Assembly (NCBI RefSeq): GCF_018143015.1
Contig: NC_054758.1
Coordinates: 3,990,001-4,054,000 of the forward strand
Length of the DNA stretch: 64,000 nucleotides
Origin: Lytechinus variegatus
Lineage: Eukaryota; Echinodermata; Echinoidea; Temnopleuroida; Toxopneustidae
Direction: 5' to 3'
Made by a program: the position numbers and the translations under genes. Shown piece after piece: positions 58,701 to 64,000 of the stretch (position 1 is its first letter; every line of letters begins with the position of its first letter). The notes below the pieces were generated by a model. The model made no database searches and had not been told where the DNA came from. It saw only the letters and a list, made by a program, of their open reading frames with translations.

Positions 58701-61700
58701 AAAGGTATTGTTCTATGTATTGCAACAATTGCATGGAAAGTTTTGCAGACAGATGGACTGTAAAGGCTTTTCGTATGTCTCATATGTTATACATTTGTTA
58801 CCAACGGGCCATTTCATAAAGCTGTTCGTAGGTTAAGAGTATACTAATTTAAGAACGGCGGGTTATCCTTTCTTGTGGTAAATGATATTCACCATTTAAC
58901 GTCCATTTATTATTATTAAGCGCGTAAGAAAGGTTCACCAGTCGTAAAAAAGTAGCTCTTAACTTACGAGAAGCTTTAAGAAACACCCACCTGTTGGCTT
59001 AGTAAAGCGAATATCATTTACCTCAAGAAAGGATAACCCGCCGTTCTTAAATAAGTTTACTCTTAACCTACGAACAGCTTTATGAAACGGCCCGTTGGTA
59101 ACAATTAAGTGATATACATAACTTATTTTCATTACAGCAAATTAATACAACAGATTATACCAGGATTACAGCAAAAACAATGACACTCATTGACCATATG
59201 TTAACTAACTCAATTGAGAAAATAAAATCACATGGTGTTTTGCATGTTGGAATGAGTGATCACTCTTTAAGTTATTTAATATGGAAGTCAAAGACTGAAA
59301 ATTCTTCTCGAGTTATTAATTATAGAAAATTTTCTGGTTTTGATTTAGAATCTTATTTAGATGATTTAAGTAATCAACCTTGGCATGAAATTCTTGATTG
59401 TACGTGTATCAGTGAAGCAGTCAGTAAATGGAGGCTTTACTTATGAATGTTGTTAACCAGCATATGCCTATCAAGAGCAAGAAAATTAGTAATAAGAAGT
59501 CTCCATGGATGAATTCATATATTTTTGAATTGATAAGAAAAAGAGATAAATTAAAGCGAAAAGCTTGGAAAAATAAGGATGAAACAATGATGAAAGAATA
59601 CAGAAAACTGAGAAATAATGTTACTTTTGAGATAAGGAAAAGAAAGAAAAAATATTATTCCGAAAAGATATTGAAAATAAAAGAAAACTCTGGTAACACC
59701 TGGAAAGTATTGACATCTTTATTACCTCGCACCAATAGTAATAAAAATATACATTTCAAAGAGATAGTGAAACTTTGTTCGAAAAAAGTGAAAAATTTAA
59801 CGAGTATTTTGCAAACGTTGGAAATTATTTAGCATCCACAATTCCTATTACAAATGAATCCATATCTAATCAAGAATATCAAGCCGTATCTTCTTTCAAT
59901 TTTAGAGTATTATCAGAGGCAGCTGTTTTGAAAGAAATAAATCTCTTGAAAAATAAACCTTCTTATGGAATTGATGGAATCACAGCACAGTTTTTAAAAT
60001 TATCTTCTGCTGTTATAGTTCCTTCTTTAACTTATCTTTTTAATAAGTCACTACTAGATTGTGTTTTTCCTAATCAGTTTAAAATTGCTAAAGTAATTCC
60101 ATTATTTAAATCTTGTAACAAAGATTACCCTTCTAATTTTAGACCGATATCAATTTTACCAACTGTTTCGAAAATTCTTGAGAAACTATCAATTGAAATC
60201 TTACATGAAAGAATACAATATACTTTGTCCCCAACAGTCGGGCTTCAGAGAAAAGCATTCGACTGTAACGTCTTTATTGAAAGTTACCGATGAATGGTTG
60301 AAAGAAATGGATAATGGCTTTTATACTGGTGCTGTGTTCATCGACCTGAAAAAAGCTTTTGACACCGTAGATACTACAATACTTATTAGAAAACTCTCAA
60401 GAATTGGTGTTTCGACGGACGCCTTACGCTGGTTCGAAAGTTACTTGTTACAATAAGGAATGTACTTTAATAGAGACAATATATCATAATATAAACATAT
60501 ATAAACTGGAATTCCTCAGGGCTCCATACTTGGACCAATTTTATTTACAATTTACATAAATGATCTCATAACACAAGTAAAAAACTGCAAATTGCATTTA
60601 TATGCAGATGATACAGTGTTGTATTTTTCTCATAGAAATGTTGATATTATTGAAAAAAATATAAATTTTGATCTCCGTAAAATTCATAACTGGTTATGTT
60701 GTAATAAACTAAGTCTTAACGTGCTTAATGTTAATAAAACCATTTGCATGTTATTTGGAACTGGGAAAATGCTATCTAAATGTGATATTTTAAATGTAAC
60801 TATATCTGGTAAACGTATTGATCAACGAAATACTGTTAAATATCTGGGAATGTACCTTGATCCAAAGTTAAAATGGAATATACACATTGACGAAATGTGC
60901 ACTAAAATTAGTAAGGTAGTCAGCTTTCTGGCCCGTCTTAGACATTTATATCAGAATCCAATCTGAAGATGGTTTACAATTCTATTATCCTTCCACTTTT
61001 TGATTATGCAGATATTGTTTATGATTCGGCAAGCAAAAAACACACTGAACGTTTGCAAAAATTACAAAATAGGGCCGGACGTCTCATTTTAAAAATAAAT
61101 CCGTTTAATCACGTTTCAAACAATGATATTCATATAAAACTAGGATGGCAGTCTCTCAAATCAAGGCGTAAATCACATTTAAACATAATGGTATACAAAT
61201 CCCTTCATAACTCAGCCCCACCTTATTTAGCAGAGTCTTTTCATATTGTAATCATTCGTATTCTCTCCGATCGCAAGGAAATATTAAAATCCCAAACCCA
61301 AGAGTGAATGCTGTCGAAGAACGTTCTTATATAGAGGATCACAAGAATATAATAACCTACCATCTACAATAAAATTGTCAAATAGCCTATTTACTTTTTA
61401 TAAAAATTTAAATAAGTTAATTCAGTCTTGCCCTGACCTTTAAAAGAAATACTAGCGACAAGTGGGGGTGGTGGGGGGGGGGGGTCGCGTTATAGGGTAT
61501 AGATGTATTCTCTTGTATTCTTTTTACTGTTTTTCATTATTGTTTAGTTAAATTATTATGTTTAATTCTATTTTATGTCATGTACAGTAACTGTTGTTAT
61601 ATCATATGTTATGTACAGTAACTGTTGTTACATATTTTCTGGACCCCAAGGAAGAACAGCTTTGTTACATTAACAAAGCTGAGTGGGTTAATCCAGCCAT

Positions 61701-63008
61701 CTCACTTTCGATTTTTATTATGTACATACATTTACATTGTATTGTTTTTTTTTAACATTGTGATATGGAAAATAAATACCAATACCAATACCAATATATT
61801 TTATTATGTTATTCCTCGGAAGTCTCCAACATTCTTGAGATCTGAAGATTATGATTCGTAATGGTGAGTATACGATTCGTTGTTGAAATATAACATAATA
61901 AGCTGTTTGAAATGTTGAGCGTTGTGGCCCAGTGGATTAGTCTTTGGACTTTGAAACAGAGGTCGTGGGTTCGAATGCGAGCCATGGCGTAATTTCCTTC
62001 AGCAAGAAACTTATCCACAATGTGCTGCACTCAACCCAGGTGAGTAAATGGGTACCGGTAGGAAGTTATTCCTTAAAAAGATGTGTGCGCTATGAACGCC
62101 TAGCTTAGCCGGGTAATATAGGAGCGCCTTGAGCACCTAACAAGGTGGATATGTGCACAATATAAATACCCTATATTATTATTATTATTATTATTATTAT
62201 CAAAATGGAGCGCACGATCCCCGGCGCTGTTGGATGGTTTTGTACTCGCCGCCATCTGAAGATCATTGACGTAATTCTGCGACTGCGACGGCAGCTGGCG
62301 AAATCCGCAGTGCTTACGCAATGTCAAACAGCCCCACTGGCAGGCCTCTGAATCCGGGGATCGTGCACCTTTAAGTTTACATCACTGGTATACAGTTGCA
62401 TACATGGAAGGAATCTGTCCGCAAAGGTAGGGGGGCCAGGGGCTGGAAACTTTGAAAAGCAAAAAAAGGGGGAGGGGTTATTTCCCACATGTAAGGTCAC
62501 AATATTAACCCCCCCCCCAAAAAAAAAAAAGAGAGAAAGTTTTCACCCAAAATTTAAGGTCATGTAGTCTAAAATATATATATTATTTCGATTGTATTTT
62601 TCTCAATCATAAAAGACAAAAATAGTAGGGGAACATTGTGTCCCCCTACTATTTTTTGTATGGGGACATTTCCCCCCTGTCCCCCCCCCCCCCCCCGCCC
62701 TGGATTTCCGCCCATGGTTGCATACCATTTTAAGTAGGTCCATTTCCGTTCAATCGCTCTCCACATCGGTTTAATGCAGCGGTCATCAATGACCTCCCCT
62801 TTAGTATCCCTGATCAGGACATAGCTGTATACGACCACGGTTATACTCGTGATGATGACGAGGATGAGGCCGCTTCGAAGTCGATGATGCACGCAGCAAT
62901 GAGGTAGGCGGAATACAGGCATATAAGTAAAACGAGGAAGATATCCTTCAGAGTCTTTCTGTTCCTCTTGAAGAATGCGCTAAGAATTCCTGTCCTCTGG
63001 AAGATTTT
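52730..63008 (-). CDS. Concentrative nucleoside transporter (SLC28/CNT), 9 exons, 5' incomplete
   Basis: Exons 5' to 3': 63008-62726, 58573-58432, 57237-57046, 56343-56182, 55699-55443, 55030-54862, 54577-54401, 53910-53730, 52803-52730, all phase-matched with GT/AG borders. They give about 545 residues, from a KIFQRTGILSAFFKRNRKTL start to GILYVPEDVLVTNSTSMP and TGA. Vertebrate CNTs have about 650-690, so the N-terminal exons are missing. Family marks: LLWRP-like VLWRPVIWGL, GEGYQEHFFAFA-VLPIVF, NAAGNIFFG, SELHAVMTGG, SYVFMPLAFMMGVEW, FLNEFYAY, ATYALCGFSNIGS. Substrate contacts Glu (FLNEF), Asn and Ser (SNIGS) and the HP1 Glu are kept, but the usual GQTE reads GLSE. The C-terminal sequon NST fits an extracellular tail. 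It would couple Na+ to nucleoside uptake at the plasma membrane. The first exon has a 1-nt frameshift after IIDFEA. Confidence 0.9.
57535..57800 (-). mobile_element. tRNA-derived SINE in a transporter intron
   Basis: Minus-strand copy with GGGTTCGAATCC B box, GCTGCACTCGACCCAGGTG body and an AAT microsatellite at 57488-57525, its tail on this strand. Confidence 0.85.
58260..58400. repeat. Possible G/C-run MITE beside a transporter exon
   Basis: AAAGTTGCGGGGGGCTAACC and GGCCAGCCCCCCGGTTCCGC, with a poorly inverted outline. It sits about 40 bp from the donor of exon 58573-58432. Confidence 0.35.
58797..59102. mobile_element. Palindromic TTTCATAAAGC-family MITE
   Basis: GTTACCAACGGGCCATTTCA with AGCTGTTCGTAGGTTAAGAG at the left is perfectly or nearly inverted at 59050-59102. 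The centre holds further GATATTCACC and AAGAAAGGTTCACCAGTCG words of the family. Confidence 0.8.
59107..61798 (+). mobile_element. CR1/jockey-like LINE, 5'-truncated, in a transporter intron
   Basis: In order: the end of an AP endonuclease domain (TLIDHMLTNS, GMSDHSL); a basic linker; reverse transcriptase with FRPISILPTVSKILEKL, FIDLKKAFDTVD, GIPQGSILGPILF, LYADDTVLYF and VKYLGMYLDPKLKWN; and a C-terminal RLQKLQNRAGRLIL. At least four frame changes or stops break it. The 3' end is a short tandem CCAATA repeat (61780-61798) after AATAAA, as in CR1/L2-type elements. It is antisense to the transporter, between its exons 58573-58432 and 63008-62726. Confidence 0.85.
61914..62200 (+). mobile_element. 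tRNA-derived SINE in a transporter intron
   Basis: GAGCGTTGTGGCCCAGTGG head, GGTTCGAATGC B box, body CTGCACTCAACCCAGGTGAG, tail GAGCGCCTTGAGCACCTAAC then (ATT)n. Confidence 0.88.
62208..62373. mobile_element. Short MITE with GTGCACGATCCCCGG ends
   Basis: GGAGCGCACGATCCCCGG and its inverse CCGGGGATCGTGCACC bound 166 bp of non-coding sequence directly after the SINE tail. Confidence 0.6.
62425..62715. repeat. G/C-run MITE-like sequence beside a transporter exon
   Basis: GTAGGGGGGCCAGGGGCTGG on the left, C-runs and CCCTGGATTTCCGCCC on the right. It ends about 10 bp from the donor of exon 63008-62726. Confidence 0.45.
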
Positions 63009-63887
63009 CTGAATTCAAAAAAAAGTGAAGACCATTGATTGTTAACGAATCTGTAGAAGTTGCTAATCTGGTGGTAATAGGCCAACATTAAGCAAGTTTT
63101 TTGTGTGTGCAGCCCTGCCGGTGGAGTCGTTTACTGCATGGATTAAACATGGATAGACATACTTCAGCATGATTGCAATACTTATGATCGTGATTGTAAA
63201 ACAATTTTATGGTACAGTATATAGTATTTATTTTCCGTATAAAAGTGCAAAATGGATGGATAGCCCATATTCAGTTTTGTCGACATGAAAATACTATTCT
63301 TCCATATAAATGAAAAGTAAACACATATGAAAGAAGCATAACATAATAGTAAATCAAACAAAATAACAAAAGTGACATAATATAACCTGTCACTTATAAG
63401 AAAAGATTATATAATTCAATACTTTGGCAAGAATTTATACGAAATATTTTACAAAAATGATTGAATTAGGCTACTATCATAATCATTGAAATAAGTTGTT
63501 CGCAAGGAGCAAAAGACTGTCGTAGGTAAAAAATAATAAAATGAATATACAATGATTGTTAACTGTCGTATTGCGCAAAATTTTGGTTCCCGCATACAAC
63601 TTTAAGAGGACAACTAAAGTAATAGAGCGTAAAAGTATTGCAGGGAATTCAGTACAAAAAATACACATCGCATTGAGACAGATACCAAAACCTAACTATA
63701 TACACTGATTGGATTCATACATGGACCTATAGACCAATTTCACAACGTGAGAGGCAGCAGACTGGTCGCCATGCTTCGGTGGGCGAATCAACTTTTATAG
63801 TACACAAGTCAATAGGGTATTTGGTACATTTGTTCGATTTTATTTTTTATTTTGGACCAATTGAGCAGATTTCTTGTAAGATTCACA
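63009..63887. other. Transporter intron and upstream flank
   Basis: I looked for the next upstream transporter exon on the minus strand and found none. AT-rich, no clear repeat except CACAACGTGAGAGGCAGCAG near 63741, which may be a transposon end. Confidence 0.4.
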
Positions 63888-64000
63888 ATGAGCATTAATC
63901 GGAGAAGTTCAGGTCGCAGCTGTGTTGTGTTCAATTGCCACAACGATTGGAGAACGCTTCAGGATTGGAAGCAAAGTGAATGTGAAATTCACTCGCCTTG
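63888..64000 (+). CDS. Start of a possible THAP-like zinc-finger protein, cut by the window edge
   Basis: An open frame of 37 codons runs off the end. It starts MSINRRSSGRSCVVFNCHND, continues to WRTLQDWKQSECEIHSP and has no stop. The CVVFNC pair followed by a conserved W, then C-x2-H-type spacing, resembles the N-terminus of THAP/C2CH fingers found in P-element- and Kolobok-type transposases and in host THAP proteins. Too short to be sure; a transposon origin is likely in this context. Confidence 0.4.
   Translation, partial: MSINRRSSGRSCVVFNCHNDWRTLQDWKQSECEIHSP

Noticed and set aside
59107-61798. LTR retroelement or virus-like element
   Set aside because: Reverse transcriptase is of the non-LTR type with an endonuclease end and a simple-repeat 3' tail; no LTRs, capsid or envelope seen anywhere in the window.
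61914-62000. tRNA gene with A and B boxes
   Set aside because: Body and ATT tail are shared with five other copies, so it is a SINE; the acceptor stem is not closed.

Overview
The window looks like a repeat-dense, AT-rich metazoan genome with low gene density, spliced genes with consensus GT/AG sites, and very many short DNA transposons. An echinoderm, probably a sea urchin, is my best guess. The clues are foldback elements built of 15-16 bp units with 8-bp target duplications (recalling the sea urchin TU elements), the MITE and tRNA-SINE families, and lineage-specific intronless rhodopsin-type GPCRs. This is inference from memory; no search was run.

Layout. 0-7.6 kb: repeats only (a TU-like foldback element, hAT and Tc1-type MITEs, a SINE, and a diverged relic of the GPCR 3' flank). 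7.65-22.7 kb: a direct tandem duplication of a unit of about 6.5-8.6 kb. Each copy carries a 41-bp minisatellite array, an intronless class A GPCR gene on the minus strand (11299-12738 intact; 19300-20738 frameshifted), a tRNA-derived SINE and an L1-like LINE remnant. Insertions private to one copy date the events. 22.7-34 kb: LINE and SINE fragments, TTAA-flanked MITEs, and a 2.6-kb foldback element with arms of about 0.8 kb and palindromic ends (30239-32816).

34.5-50.1 kb: two plus-strand four-exon genes (34604-36414 and 45585-50066) encoding small secreted six-cysteine proteins. They share exon layout, intron phases, cysteine spacing and core promoter, so they are paralogues, but I do not recognise the family. 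Between and inside them lie trinucleotide-rich DNA, MITEs and two more foldback elements, one inserted in another with a clean 8-bp duplication.

52.7-63.0 kb: nine minus-strand exons of a concentrative (Na+-coupled) nucleoside transporter of the SLC28/CNT family, from about the first core membrane segment to the stop codon. The N-terminal exons were not found. One exon has a 1-nt frameshift, and the usually Gln nucleobase-contact position in the first re-entrant hairpin is Leu. Its introns hold a LINE in the opposite orientation, SINEs and MITEs. The last 113 bp (63888-64000) open a plus-strand ORF with a possible THAP-like zinc finger. I saw no LTR retroelement, virus-like element, CRISPR array or stand-alone tRNA/rRNA gene.
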